DNA from: Bacillus gobiensis
Lineage (GTDB): Bacteria > Bacillota > Bacilli > Bacillales > Bacillaceae
Length of the DNA: 64,000 nt
NCBI RefSeq assembly: GCF_001278705.1
Contig: NZ_CP012600.1
Location: 744,190-808,189 of the forward strand
Reading direction: 5' to 3'
Shown: positions 44,233 to 53,964 of the stretch, piece after piece
How positions within the stretch are numbered: the first letter of the stretch is position 1
Layout: the number at the start of each line of letters is the position of its first letter
Notes under the pieces: generated by a model
The model's input: the letters and a program-made list of their open reading frames with translations, nothing else
Databases searched by the model: none
What the model was told of the DNA's origin: nothing
Translations under genes and position numbers: made by a program

Positions 44233-44306
44233 TATATACAAAATCATCGCCCTTTTTGCCGATCTCTTTGTGTATACTAAGGGTATTTTTTAAGGGGAGA
44301 TCAAAT

Positions 44307-45233
44307 TTGAAAATGATAAAACCGGAAAAGCTGAATAAAGGGGATACTGTCGGAATTATTGCACCGGCAAGCCCTCCAAATGAAAGCAAGCTTAACAAAG
44401 CGTTATCGTTTTTAGAAGAATTAGAGGTAAACGTTAAGTTGGGTACTTCCATTCGCCAACGTTTTGGCTATTTAGCCGGAGATGATGAGAGCCGTTTGAA
44501 AGACTTACACACTATGTTTCGGGATCCATCGATCAAAGCGATTATATGTGCCTGTGGCGGCTACGGAACGGGGAGAATCGCCGGAAAGATCGATTATTCC
44601 TTACTGAAGAAACATCCGAAAATATTTTGGGGATATAGCGATATTACCTTTTTGCACACAGCGATTCACCAGCAGACGGGGCTTGTCACCTTTCATGGTC
44701 CGATGCTCAGCTCTGACATTGGAAAAGAAGACGTTCATGACTTAACGAAAGAGTCGTTCAAGCAGCTTTTTCAATTGGATCAACTGAAGTATGACGAGAC
44801 GATTTCTCCATTAACCGTCTTGGCAGCGGGATCTGCTGAAGGTCGGCTCATTGGGGGGAATTTGGCTCTTTTAACGAGCACATTAGGAACAAAGTACGAG
44901 GTCGATACGAAGAACAAGCTGCTTTTTTTCGAGGATATTGATGAAGAACCATACCGGGTAGACCGGATGCTGAACCAATTACATATGGCAGGAAAATTAG
45001 AAGAGGCTGCGGGAATTCTTGTGTGTGATTTCAACGGCTGTGAGCCAAAGAATCGAGAAGAATCTCTTACTCTTGAAGAAGTGATCAATGATTATGTAAT
45101 CCGTGTAAATAGACCTGCGATCATGGGGTTTAAGATCGGCCACTCAAAGCCAAACTTCGCGATTCCGGTGGGAGCAAAAGCAAAAATGGAGACACGGAAT
45201 AAAGAAGTGGTCATTGAATCCGGCGTGAAATAA
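44307..45233 (+). CDS. ykfA: LD-carboxypeptidase YkfA (S66)
   Basis: 308 residues from the TTG at 44307, 7 nt after AAGGGGAG; the ATG at 44313 is too far. Peptidase S66 fold with N-terminal DTVGIIAPASPP, nucleophile Ser in FWGYSDITFLHTAI, and catalytic Glu/His in GGNLALLTS, LLFFEDIDEEPYRVDR and GFKIGHSKPNFAIPVG. It trims murein tetrapeptides to tripeptides. Part of the dpp-ykf operon that recycles wall peptides. Confidence 0.9.
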   Translation: MKMIKPEKLNKGDTVGIIAPASPPNESKLNKALSFLEELEVNVKLGTSIRQRFGYLAGDDESRLKDLHTMFRDPSIKAIICACGGYGTGRIAGKIDYSLLKKHPKIFWGYSDITFLHTAIHQQTGLVTFHGPMLSSDIGKEDVHDLTKESFKQLFQLDQLKYDETISPLTVLAAGSAEGRLIGGNLALLTSTLGTKYEVDTKNKLLFFEDIDEEPYRVDRMLNQLHMAGKLEEAAGILVCDFNGCEPKNREESLTLEEVINDYVIRVNRPAIMGFKIGHSKPNFAIPVGAKAKMETRNKEVVIESGVK

Positions 45234-45254
45234 CAACGGGTGGAGGATCGTTGA

Positions 45255-46291
45255 ATGAAAATTACTGACGTCGAAACATTTCGTATCGCTGTTCCTTTAA
45301 AGAAACCATTTAAAACGGCACTCCGAACAGTCAGCATTGCTGAATCAGTAGTCGTAAAAATGACCATTGAAAATCAGATCATCTGCTGGGGAGAAGCTCC
45401 TCCTACCGTAGTTATTACAGGCGAAAGTGCAGAAAGTATAGATGCGGCGATTCACAATGTGTTAAAGCCGTTTCTTATCGGAAAAAACCTTTTAAACTTT
45501 GAAGCTATCCTCCAAGATATGAATCTATTGCTCATTCATAATTCAAGTGCAAAAGCTGCTGTTGACATGGCGGTATACGACGGAATTTCACAATATTGCG
45601 GCATGCCTCTGTATCAATTTTTGGGTGGATACAGAAACCAGCTGGAAACCGACTATACAGTCAGTGTAAACAGCCCGAAAGAGATGGCAGAGGATGCAGA
45701 GCGATATATTGCGGAAGGCTTTCAAGTCCTTAAAATAAAAGTTGGCAAAGACAGCATTTATAAGGATATCGAAAGAATAAAGGAAATCAGAAGGCGTATA
45801 GGGAAGGACATAAAAATCAGACTGGATGCGAATCAAGGCTGGAGCGTTAAGGAGGCCATTTTTGCCATTCGTAAAATGGAAGACATTGGATTTGGAATCG
45901 AGCTTATTGAGCAGCCTGTCCATAAAGATGACATAGAAGGGCTAAAGGCAGTGACTGATGCCGTTGAAACACTGATTATGGCTGATGAAAGTGTTTTTAC
46001 AGAGAAGCAGGCGGAATCCACAGGGCAACGAAAATCAATGCACTTGCAGAGGCTTGCGGAGTAGAGTGCATGGTTGGAAGCATGATTGAAACGAAGATTG
46101 GCATTAGCGCTGCTGCTCATTTTGCGGCCAGCAAAAAAAATATTACAAGATATGATTTTGATGCCCCTCTCATGCTTAAAGAAGAGTGGGTTGTTGGCGG
46201 TATTGAATATACGGGAAGAATGATATCCTTTTTTGACCGGCCCGGACTCGGAATCAGTCAAGTTCATACAAGAAAGGAGCAAACGCAATGA
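45255..46291 (+). pseudogene. ykfB: L-Ala-D/L-Glu epimerase YkfB, internal deletion
   Basis: Enolase-superfamily dipeptide epimerase broken near 46012-46026. The first frame runs through the metal-binding LKIKVGKD, RLDANQGW, ELIEQPV and ADESVF, then goes out of frame (ESTGQRKS). The downstream frame resumes as ATKINALAEACGVECMVGSM and ends at 46291. Compared with the usual sequence, roughly 25-30 codons are missing, including the N-I-K-L-M-K-A-G-G segment with the second catalytic Lys. The product should be inactive. The start (GGTGGAGG upstream) and its overlap with ykfC are normal. Full-length relatives have about 366 residues. Confidence 0.85.
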
Positions 46292-47220
46292 AACAAAATA
46301 CTACTATGTTTGTCAGCACTTCGATTGCAAATGTATGGACAGATCCTGAATCTCCGAGAGAAATCGATCATCTAGTGACTTCTAATCCGGTTGATATAAG
46401 AGAATGGCTGGATATGCTTAATTATGATCAGAGACTTGAGCTTTGCACAAAAAATTTGCTCCAGTCCCAAGCTTTGTTCGGACAGGAAGTAATCGTGACG
46501 GAAGAACGAGAGAAATGGTCTAAGGTTGTTGTTCCTGCACAGAAGTCCTCGAAGAATGCATGGGGATATCCGGGGTGGATTCCCAGCTGCCAGCTTTCGA
46601 ATGAAGGCAAGGTCCGATCTGATCATACGGCAGTCATTAGTAAGCCGACGGCAAATCTATATCACAATCCGGATTCAATTGATTTTGAGATTAGTTTTTT
46701 AACAGAGCTGCCCATAACAAAAAAGGGCGGGGAATGGCTTCATGTACATACTCCAAGAGGAGAAAGATTGATAAAAACAGAAGGTTCAGCAATCATCGAT
46801 CATAAAGAGCCTGTTTCGCCAGGATCAGGAACAGACATCGTTACAAGCGGTGAGGCATTTCTCGGTTTGCCTTACCTTTGGGGCGGTATGAGCGGATTCG
46901 GGTTCGACTGTTCAGGCTTTGTTTACAGTATGTGCAAAGTAAACGGCTATCGATTGTCAAGAGATGCAAGCGATCAGGTTCTGGATGGCAAAGAAGTTCC
47001 GTTACACGAACTGTTGCCGGGGGATCTTTTGTTTTTTGCCTATGAGAAGGGGAGAGGCCGTATTCATCATGTCGGTATCTATTATGGCGATGGCAAAATG
47101 CTTCATTCTCCTAAAACAGGTCGGACTGTGGAAATCATTACTTTAAGCGGCACGATATATGAACAAGAGCTTTGTGCAGCTCGCCGCTGTACGTATGATG
47201 CGGAGGGATTCGATGAGTAA
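46288..47220 (+). CDS. ykfC: NlpC/P60 gamma-D-Glu-L-diamino acid endopeptidase YkfC
   Basis: 310 residues. Two N-terminal SH3b-like domains (about 1-180) precede the NlpC/P60 catalytic domain with Cys in GFGFDCSGFVYSM, His in RIHHVGIYYGDGKMLHSP. No signal peptide, so it works in the cytoplasm on imported muropeptides, as does B. subtilis YkfC. It overlaps the ykfB stop by ATGA and the ykfD start by 8 nt. Confidence 0.93.
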   Translation: MKQNTTMFVSTSIANVWTDPESPREIDHLVTSNPVDIREWLDMLNYDQRLELCTKNLLQSQALFGQEVIVTEEREKWSKVVVPAQKSSKNAWGYPGWIPSCQLSNEGKVRSDHTAVISKPTANLYHNPDSIDFEISFLTELPITKKGGEWLHVHTPRGERLIKTEGSAIIDHKEPVSPGSGTDIVTSGEAFLGLPYLWGGMSGFGFDCSGFVYSMCKVNGYRLSRDASDQVLDGKEVPLHELLPGDLLFFAYEKGRGRIHHVGIYYGDGKMLHSPKTGRTVEIITLSGTIYEQELCAARRCTYDAEGFDE

Positions 47221-48232
47221 CGATCAAGTATTAGTGAAGGTAGAGGGGCTTAAAAAGCATTTTGATTTGTCCAAAGGACTTACACTAAAAGCTGTTGACG
47301 GCATTTCTTTTCAAATCTATAAAGGGGAAACCTTTGGGCTTGTCGGCGAATCAGGGTGCGGAAAATCAACAACAGGAAGGATGCTAATGCGACTTTATGA
47401 ACCGACAGAAGGTACCATTACATACGATGGCCAGAATCTTCACAGCGTTCATGAAGGGGACCAGTTTTTATTCAAACGTAAAATACAAATGATTTTTCAA
47501 GATCCTTACGCTTCGTTAAATCCTAGATTAACCGTCCGAGAAATACTGACAGAGCCAATGGAGATCCACGGATTGCACCAAGGGAAGAAAAACCGGATGA
47601 AAAAAGTGGACGAGCTGTTGGAATCCGTCGGGTTAAACCGTGATTTTGCGAACCGATATCCCCATGAATTCAGTGGAGGGCAGAGGCAGAGAATCGGAAT
47701 TGCCCGGTCACTTGTTTTGGAGCCGGAATTTATCGTTGCAGATGAACCAATTTCGGCGCTTGACGTCTCCGTACAAGCGCAAGTCGTCAACCTTTTGAAA
47801 AACCTTCAGAAAAAAAACGGATTAACATATTTATTTATTGCCCATGATTTGTCAATGGTAAAGCACATAAGCGATCGAATCGGGGTTATGTATCTTGGGC
47901 ATATGGCTGAAATTTCGGCTAGTGAAGAACTGTATCAAAATCCGCTCCATCCATACACACAAGCGCTCTTGTCTGCGATTCCGATACCTGATCCAGATAT
48001 TGAAGACAAACGGGAGAGGATCATCTTAAAAGGAGAGCTTCCGAGCCCGATTCATCCTCCTTCAGGCTGCGTCTTCCGAACACGTTGTCCCGCCGCCATG
48101 GATGTATGTGCAATGAAGAAACCGGAGATGCAGGAAGTTGCTTCAGATCATTATGTGGCCTGTCATTTGTACAGCAAAGAATCGAGTGGAGACCGTAACG
48201 AAACGATGAAGGTGACGATTGGCAGCAGATGA
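47213..48232 (+). CDS. ykfD: Dipeptide ABC ATPase YkfD (DppF-like)
   Basis: 339 residues from the ATG at 47213 (GGAGGG 6 nt upstream), within the last codons of ykfC. Walker A GESGCGKSTTGR, signature FSGGQRQRIGIARSLV, Walker B FIVADEPISALDV, switch His in IAHDL, C-terminal Cys cluster PPSGCVFRTRCPAAMDVC. Second ATPase for the Dpp importer. Last gene of the operon. Confidence 0.92.
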   Translation: MSNDQVLVKVEGLKKHFDLSKGLTLKAVDGISFQIYKGETFGLVGESGCGKSTTGRMLMRLYEPTEGTITYDGQNLHSVHEGDQFLFKRKIQMIFQDPYASLNPRLTVREILTEPMEIHGLHQGKKNRMKKVDELLESVGLNRDFANRYPHEFSGGQRQRIGIARSLVLEPEFIVADEPISALDVSVQAQVVNLLKNLQKKNGLTYLFIAHDLSMVKHISDRIGVMYLGHMAEISASEELYQNPLHPYTQALLSAIPIPDPDIEDKRERIILKGELPSPIHPPSGCVFRTRCPAAMDVCAMKKPEMQEVASDHYVACHLYSKESSGDRNETMKVTIGSR

Positions 48233-48327
48233 TTGAAGATCGCTTGAATATTGAGGGGATCGCCGGAAAGCCACGTCAAATCGCCGGAATTTTCATAAAG
48301 TCCTTCGAAAATAGCTACTTCTAGAAA

Positions 48328-48360
48328 AAAGCTGACAGAAAACAAATTTCTGTCAGCTTT
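48328..48360. terminator. Bidirectional terminator, ykfD / opuFB
   Basis: AAAGCTGACAGAAA and TTTCTGTCAGCTTT form a perfect 14-bp stem around 5 nt. It sits between convergent genes and can serve both. Confidence 0.85.
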
Positions 48361-49879
48361 ACTTGTTAAGCAGACCCTGTTGCTCAAGGTATTCCCTAGC
48401 AACTTCTTCGGCAGACCGATTTTCTGAATTGACGGCATAATTCATTTTTCTCATTTCGTCATCGGTAATTTTCCCCGACAGCTGATTTAAAATGTCCTTC
48501 AGCTCGGGAAATTCTTCCAGCGTTTCATTTCTTAATAAAGGTGCTCCTTGGTAAGGAGGGAATAATCCTTTGTCATCCTCAAGAACTTTCAGCCTGTATT
48601 CTTCGATTTCACTGTCTGTTGAATACACATCTATAAGATTGAGCTGACCGGACTTAATGGCAGAGTATCTCACGCTGGCTTCCATTTTGCTGACATTGGG
48701 AAGGTTCAGCCCATATAGCTTCTGCATCCCCTTATACCCATCTTCACGATCAGCAAATTCGGCAGTGAATCCTGCTTTCAGCTGTCTTTCTGCCTGAGTA
48801 AGATCTGATATTGTATTCATGCCAAATTGTTCGGCTGCTTCCTTTGTAACAGCAACAGCATACGTGTTGTTATAGCTCATAGGCTCAAGATAGGTAAAAT
48901 TAAATCGATCTCTCACCCCATTTTTTGCCTGTTCAAATACTTCCTTTGCATCTGTACTTACAGGATCTTCATTTAAGAGAGAGACGACAGTGGTTCCTGT
49001 AAATTCGGGATATAAGTCAATGTCCCCGGACCTTAGTGCATTGAATAAAAAAGAGGTCTTGCCAAGGCCGGGCTGCAATTCGACCTTTAAATCGGTATCC
49101 TCTTCGATAAGAAGCTTATACATATTGATCAAAATTTCCGGCTCTGATCCGAGCTTTCCTGCAATCACTAAGTCTTTCTTTCCCCAGCCAAAAGCCAAAG
49201 GAGCTGATATGATCAGGATAACAGCTGCTAGAGAGAGGCCAGCAATCCTTATAGTTGTTTTCGAAGAAGCTCGTTCGATTAAACGCAGGAGAAGATCAAA
49301 TAGAATGGCTAGAACAGCTGCCGGAACAGCACCAATTAAGATTAACCCATTATCGTTTCGATCAATTCCAAGCAAGATGATATCCCCGAGTCCTCCAGCT
49401 CCGATTAATGCTGCTAAGGTGGCGGTGCCGATGATTAGTACCATGGCTGTACGAACTCCAGCCATAATCACAGGAAATGCAAGCGGGATTTCAACCTTGG
49501 AAAGGCGTTTTCTGCTGTTCATTCCCATTCCCTTCGCAGCTTCAATGAGAGACGGATCTACTTCTTTAATTCCCGTGTATGTATTCCGTAAAATCGGGAG
49601 AAGCGCATAAATCGTTAACGCGATGACAGCCGGAATTTTGCCTATCCCGGCTAACGGAATCAACAAACCAAGCAGTGCGAGGGAAGGAATCGTTTGCAGT
49701 ACGGCGGTAACACCGATTATTGGTTCAGCGAGTTTGTCTTTCCGTGTAAGAAAAATTCCAAGCGGTATAGAAATAAGAATGGCCAGCAGCAAGGAAACAA
49801 ATGAGATTTGAATATGTTCAATGAGTGCACTGGCAAGCTGCTCCTTCCTTCCGTAAAACGCATCTATAAAACTATTCAT
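48359..49879 (-). CDS. opuFB: OpuF-type fused permease / substrate-binding protein
   Basis: 506 residues. The first 210 form a five- to six-helix OpuCB-like permease (QTIPSLALLGLLIPLAGIGK, coupling loop EAAKGMGMNSRKRLSKVEIP). After a seventh helix (about 212-232) comes a QAT-family substrate-binding domain (about 240-506; LVIAGKLGSEPEILINMYKL, YPEFTGTTVVSLL). This fusion with an ATPase encoded upstream matches OpuF described for other bacilli. It imports glycine betaine, choline-derived or related osmoprotectants. It starts ATGA within the ATPase stop. Confidence 0.88.
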   Translation of the reverse strand: MNSFIDAFYGRKEQLASALIEHIQISFVSLLLAILISIPLGIFLTRKDKLAEPIIGVTAVLQTIPSLALLGLLIPLAGIGKIPAVIALTIYALLPILRNTYTGIKEVDPSLIEAAKGMGMNSRKRLSKVEIPLAFPVIMAGVRTAMVLIIGTATLAALIGAGGLGDIILLGIDRNDNGLILIGAVPAAVLAILFDLLLRLIERASSKTTIRIAGLSLAAVILIISAPLAFGWGKKDLVIAGKLGSEPEILINMYKLLIEEDTDLKVELQPGLGKTSFLFNALRSGDIDLYPEFTGTTVVSLLNEDPVSTDAKEVFEQAKNGVRDRFNFTYLEPMSYNNTYAVAVTKEAAEQFGMNTISDLTQAERQLKAGFTAEFADREDGYKGMQKLYGLNLPNVSKMEASVRYSAIKSGQLNLIDVYSTDSEIEEYRLKVLEDDKGLFPPYQGAPLLRNETLEEFPELKDILNQLSGKITDDEMRKMNYAVNSENRSAEEVAREYLEQQGLLNK

Positions 49880-50841
49880 CCTCTCTCCCTTTCTCTAACC
49901 GTTCGATTCGCTATATACTGAAACACCGATTTCCTCGTAATAGTCCCGATCACTTCACCATTTTTCATAACCGCTGCCCTTGGTTCAGCGGCCAAAAGCG
50001 GGATAACTTCTTCAAGAGAGGCATTCGAATAGACAGTAGGCAACGGATCGGCCACTTCATCTCCAGTATGATCAAGCAAGCTTTCTGCCGTAAGTTGATC
50101 AAGAAATTGATGTTTGGATGCACGAAGCCCGACAAAATTTCTGACAAAATCGTTTACTGGATGATTGATGATTTCCTCAGGGGTGCCGGATTGAACAAGT
50201 TCCCCCTCGTTCATAATTGCTAAACGATCACCAAGCTCAAGCGCCTCCTGGATATCGTGAGTTACAAAAAGAATCGTTTTTTTAATTTTTCTTTGCAAAT
50301 CTGCAATGTCCTTCTGAAGCTTTTCTCTGTTTATAGGATCTAGTGCGCTGAAAGGCTCATCCATTAAAAGGATTTCAGGATCAGCCGCCAATGCACGAAC
50401 GACACCGACCCTCTGCTGCTGTCCGCCTGAAAGTTCACTTGGTTTTCTGTGCCGGTATTTGTCTGGATCAAGCCCGACCATATGCATGAGCTCTTCCACT
50501 CGGTCTGAAATTTTCCGTTTGCTCCATTTTTTCAGTTCTGGAACAATCGAAATATTTTCCTCGATCGTCAAGTGGGGAAAAAGGGCGATTTGCTGAAGGA
50601 CATAGCCGATATTCCAGCGCAATTCATGGATATCATAATCGCTGATTTTTTTACCATTTATCGAAATAGTGCCTTCCGATAAATCAACTAAGCGGTTAAT
50701 CATCTTTAACGATGTCGTTTTTCCGCATCCGCTCGGACCGATCAAAACAAAAAATTCACCAGCATCAATCTGTAGATTTAATTCGTTAACGGCTTTCGTT
50801 CCGCCTCCGTATAGCTTTGAAACATTTTCAAAACGAATCAT
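49876..50841 (-). CDS. opuFA: OpuF ABC ATPase with CBS region
   Basis: 321 residues from the ATG at 50841; another ATG immediately upstream at 50844 shares the AGGAG site. Walker A GPSGCGKTTSLK, signature LSGGQQQRVGVVRALA, Walker B ILLMDEPFSALDP, switch His in THDIQ. The C-terminal 75 residues (SLLDHTGDEVADPLPTVYSN, KNGEVIGTITRKSV) form a partial CBS-like module, which in OpuA-type carriers senses ionic strength. Operon partner of the fused permease/binding protein. Confidence 0.88.
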   Translation of the reverse strand: MIRFENVSKLYGGGTKAVNELNLQIDAGEFFVLIGPSGCGKTTSLKMINRLVDLSEGTISINGKKISDYDIHELRWNIGYVLQQIALFPHLTIEENISIVPELKKWSKRKISDRVEELMHMVGLDPDKYRHRKPSELSGGQQQRVGVVRALAADPEILLMDEPFSALDPINREKLQKDIADLQRKIKKTILFVTHDIQEALELGDRLAIMNEGELVQSGTPEEIINHPVNDFVRNFVGLRASKHQFLDQLTAESLLDHTGDEVADPLPTVYSNASLEEVIPLLAAEPRAAVMKNGEVIGTITRKSVFQYIANRTVRERERG

Positions 50842-50907
50842 CATAGTTCTCCTTTGGCCTAAAATAATGTTCCTTTTTTTAGGATGAACAAGCATTACGC
50901 CACGTTC

Positions 50908-50932
50908 AAAAAATAGAGCCTTTTTAGACTCT
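50908..50932 (-). terminator. Terminator between the amidinohydrolase and opuF genes
   Basis: On the minus strand AGAGTC-TAAAAA-GGCTCT is followed by ATTTTTT. Confidence 0.65.
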
Positions 50933-50934
50933 TT

Positions 50935-51798
50935 TTACGCTTGTTTCCGAACAATTGGCAGAGTGCAGCAGCGAAATGAGCCGCCCGACTTGATGATTTC
51001 AGATATATCGACTTCGATGATCTTATACCCCCGGCTGATGAGCTCTTGATTTGTTTTTTTGTTAATAGACAGGCTGATTAGCTGTTTATTTCCAAGCGAC
51101 AACACATTTGTAGCAAGCGTAAACTGTTCATCTTCTGTCACGGGCAGTAAATCAAATCGTTCTGCAAGCATGTCATACTCTTTTTTATTGAATGCATCCG
51201 GATAAATAATCGCTTCTGTAGGGGAAATAATATTGAAAACACAATCTAAATGCAAAAATTCATCATGAATTGGCAAAGGAATTACCTGGTAGGAGGGGAG
51301 CATCTTCTGCAGCTGATTGACTGCTGCCATTTCAGTTCGATTGCTGATCCCGACGTAAACCGTATCCTCATGTACGATTACATCACCGCCTTCAATTTTC
51401 GCTTCGGTGATTTGGCGATATTGCATCCCTTGCGTCTTCAGCCACTCGATAAGCGCCTCTTGTTCTCCTTCGCGAATATCTGTTGCCATTTCAGCTATAA
51501 ATATGTCAGACCCTATCGTAAAACCGATATCTCTCGTAAATACCTGCTCAGGAAAACGTTCTAAAGCAGGGAGAACAATGACGTTAATTCCTTTCTTCTT
51601 AAGTACAGCCAAGAGTTCTCGATGCTGCTTGATGGCGATTTCTGCTTGAATATTTTCATTTTCATAGTACTTTTGTGTTTCATTGATAATTCGTTTAATC
51701 GACATATGCTCAGGTGAACATAAAACGACCTTTTGCAGCATGTCGTATTCGTTATAGCAAAATGGTTGATTATCACTTAGCGGGATCGTAGAAGCCAT
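50935..51798 (-). CDS. DDAH/arginine deiminase-type amidinohydrolase (YkgA-like)
   Basis: 287 residues with the five-fold pentein fold. Substrate and catalytic residues: FTRDIGF, IEGGDV, the catalytic His in FLHLDCVFN and nucleophile Cys in GGSFRCCTLPIVRK at the C terminus. It resembles B. subtilis YkgA, annotated as an amidinotransferase or dimethylarginine dimethylaminohydrolase-like protein; the true substrate is unproved. AGGAGGT upstream of the ATG. It lies next to opuF and ykhA. Confidence 0.85.
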   Translation of the reverse strand: MASTIPLSDNQPFCYNEYDMLQKVVLCSPEHMSIKRIINETQKYYENENIQAEIAIKQHRELLAVLKKKGINVIVLPALERFPEQVFTRDIGFTIGSDIFIAEMATDIREGEQEALIEWLKTQGMQYRQITEAKIEGGDVIVHEDTVYVGISNRTEMAAVNQLQKMLPSYQVIPLPIHDEFLHLDCVFNIISPTEAIIYPDAFNKKEYDMLAERFDLLPVTEDEQFTLATNVLSLGNKQLISLSINKKTNQELISRGYKIIEVDISEIIKSGGSFRCCTLPIVRKQA

Positions 51799-51971
51799 AG
51801 AAACCTCCTAAAATGCGTATTCAATCGTATTTTCCTTATTTAAGCTTAAATTAAACGTCCTGTATAGTAAAGTGTGCAAAAATATGACAAAATGGATAAA
51901 GTTTAAATTTTAGACAAAATTGCATCGTTCGTGTTAAATAAAATTAAATGCCTGAATAGGAGATGGTACAT

Positions 51972-52487
51972 ATGAACAACCTAAAACCGAAGTATTGCTC
52001 TGATTCCAGAGTCGTAAAAACGAGCAGGGTTTTTCCATTAGATACAAATAACCACAATACATTATTCGGCGGAAAGCTAATGAGTTATATCGACGACAAT
52101 GCCTCGATTTCTGCAGCCAGGCATTCTCGCTGCGAAACGGTTACCGCCTCTACAGATTCTGTTGATTTCCTGCAGCCGATTCGCCAGGAAGATTGTGTTT
52201 GTCTTGAATCATATGTGACCTGGGTCGGCAATTCCTCTATGGAAGTATTTGTGAAAGTAATCAAAGAGCATCTGATTACGGGGGAACGTACGCTTGCTGC
52301 CACATCCTTTCTTACGTTTGTTGCATTGGATGAAAAAGGAAAACCCAAAAAAGTACCCCAGGTGATTCCGGAATCACCTGAAGAAATTATGCTTTTCAAT
52401 ACCGCTGTCCAAAGGGGAAAAGAGAGAAAGAATCGGCTTCAACACAGCAAAGCACTGGCAAAAGCAATTGGAGAAGAAATGCGCTGA
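51972..52487 (+). CDS. ykhA: Acyl-CoA thioesterase, hotdog fold (YkhA-like)
   Basis: 171 residues from the ATG at 51972, 9 nt after AGGAG; the ATG at 51963 overlaps the ribosome site. Cytosolic long-chain acyl-CoA hydrolase family: NNHNTLFGGKLMSYIDDNAS (catalytic Asp region), ASTDSVDFLQPIRQEDCV, SMEVFVKVIKEHLITGE, TFVALDEKGKPKKVP. Hydrolyses acyl-CoA to free acid and CoA. It is a single gene. Confidence 0.88.
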   Translation: MNNLKPKYCSDSRVVKTSRVFPLDTNNHNTLFGGKLMSYIDDNASISAARHSRCETVTASTDSVDFLQPIRQEDCVCLESYVTWVGNSSMEVFVKVIKEHLITGERTLAATSFLTFVALDEKGKPKKVPQVIPESPEEIMLFNTAVQRGKERKNRLQHSKALAKAIGEEMR

Positions 52488-52547
52488 ACCATACGTTTAA
52501 CTTGCTTTTATTTAGTGAATAGGAGTATAAAGGAGGCATATCGTCTG

Positions 52548-52922
52548 ATGAAAAAACATCTTGTCTTTTATGATGCGGAGTGCCCGCTATGCAGAAGTGT
52601 GAGAGCTGTCATTCTCAAATTGGATTGGGCAAAGCGATTGGAATGGTTTCCAGTACAGAAAATTGATCAGTCCGTCTTTTATCAAACGTTAAAGGATCGG
52701 AATATTTATGATGAAATCCATATGGTAACTTCAAAAGGGGAGCTAATCAAAGGCTTTGATACCGTAAGAAAAATATTATCACTTCTTCCGCTTACTCTCC
52801 CGATAGGCATCCTTCTTTTTTTTCCGTTTGTTTCGAAAATCGGAGATCCTGTTTACAAGTTTATTTCTGAAAATCGGTATCAATGGTTCGGCAGAGTGGA
52901 ATACAATCATTCATCCTCTTGA
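52548..52922 (+). CDS. DCC-family (DUF393) thiol-disulfide protein, YuxK-like
   Basis: 124 residues. The family name comes from the D-x-x-C-x-x-C motif, here YDAECPLCRSV (about 9-19). The rest is thioredoxin-like, with GFDTVRKIL and a hydrophobic helix LLPLTLPIGILLFFPFV. A redox role is inferred from the motif. AAAGGAGG lies about 11 nt upstream, a little far. Confidence 0.8.
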   Translation: MKKHLVFYDAECPLCRSVRAVILKLDWAKRLEWFPVQKIDQSVFYQTLKDRNIYDEIHMVTSKGELIKGFDTVRKILSLLPLTLPIGILLFFPFVSKIGDPVYKFISENRYQWFGRVEYNHSSS

Positions 52923-53021
52923 ATGATTGTATTTTTCTTTGCTTAAGAAAATCAGATTTATTTTTCATGAAAATTTCAGTATAATGGCTTTAAATTCTTA
53001 CAATAATGAGGGTAACTGCAA

Positions 53022-53924
53022 ATGAAATCGTATATGAACAAGAAATTAGATCATTACAAAACATCGAATGAAGGAAATGTCAGGCTGTTGGTTAGCTGTC
53101 CTGACCAGCCGGGTATTGTCGCAGCCGTATCTGCCTTTCTTTTTAAAAACGGAGCGAATATTATTGAATCACATCAATACACGACCGATCCTGAAAACGG
53201 CCGTTTTTTTCTTAGAATTTTATTTGAGAAAAATAATATAAAAGAAGAAATCTTGGAGCTTCAACAAAAATTCACGCCGATTGCTGAGCAATTCCAAATG
53301 CACTGGTCAATTACTTTGGCAAACGAGCTGAAAAAAATGGCTATCTTTGTTTCGAAGGAGCTTCACTGCCTCCATGAGCTGATTTGGGAGTGGCAAAGCG
53401 GGAATTTAATGGCGGATATTGCGCTTGTGATCAGCAACCATGAGGAAGCCAGGGAAATCGTTGAATCATTACATATTCCTTTCCATTATATGAAAGCAAA
53501 TAAAGAAATTCGCAAGGAAGTTGAAACAAAACAGCTGGAATTGTTAGAGAGATATCAGATTGAACTTATCGTTCTGGCAAGATATATGCAAATCCTGACG
53601 CCGTCTTTTGTTTCCCATTTTCCGAACCAAATTATTAATATTCACCATTCGTTCCTGCCTGCATTTATTGGAGCAAATCCATATAAAAAAGCGTATGATA
53701 GAGGGGTAAAACTAATTGGAGCTACTTCTCATTACGTTACAAACGACTTGGATGAAGGGCCGATTATTGAACAGGATATTGAAAGGGTCGACCATCGCGA
53801 TGATGCTGCAGCACTAAAGAATATCGGCCGTACGATCGAGAGGAGTGTCCTGGCAAGAGCTGTGAAGTGGCACATTGAAGACAGAATCCTTGTTCATGAA
53901 AATAAAACAATCGTTTTCAACTAA
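53022..53924 (+). CDS. purU: Formyltetrahydrofolate deformylase
   Basis: 300 residues. An N-terminal ACT domain (VRLLVSCPDQPGIVAAVSAF) is followed by a formyltransferase-like catalytic domain: LVISNHEEAREIV, LARYMQILTP, NIHHSFLPAFIGANPYKKAY with the catalytic HHSFLP, and the catalytic Asp in YVTNDLDEGPIIEQD. It hydrolyses 10-formyl-THF to formate and THF, supplying formate for PurT-type purine synthesis. GAGGGTAA lies upstream of the ATG. Position before proBA matches B. subtilis ykkE. Confidence 0.93.
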   Translation: MKSYMNKKLDHYKTSNEGNVRLLVSCPDQPGIVAAVSAFLFKNGANIIESHQYTTDPENGRFFLRILFEKNNIKEEILELQQKFTPIAEQFQMHWSITLANELKKMAIFVSKELHCLHELIWEWQSGNLMADIALVISNHEEAREIVESLHIPFHYMKANKEIRKEVETKQLELLERYQIELIVLARYMQILTPSFVSHFPNQIINIHHSFLPAFIGANPYKKAYDRGVKLIGATSHYVTNDLDEGPIIEQDIERVDHRDDAAALKNIGRTIERSVLARAVKWHIEDRILVHENKTIVFN

Positions 53925-53930
53925 AAACTC

Positions 53931-53959
53931 TTGACAACCCTTGATTTCCTATTCATAAT
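53931..53959 (+). promoter_or_regulatory. Sigma-A promoter of proBA
   Basis: TTGACA and CATAAT lie 17 bp apart, only 7 bp after the purU stop, and point into the T-box leader. Confidence 0.75.
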
Positions 53960-53964
53960 AATAA

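Noticed and set aside
48990..49610. 206-codon plus-strand frame opposite opuFB
   Set aside because: Antisense shadow of the conserved permease and binding domains; no start signal.
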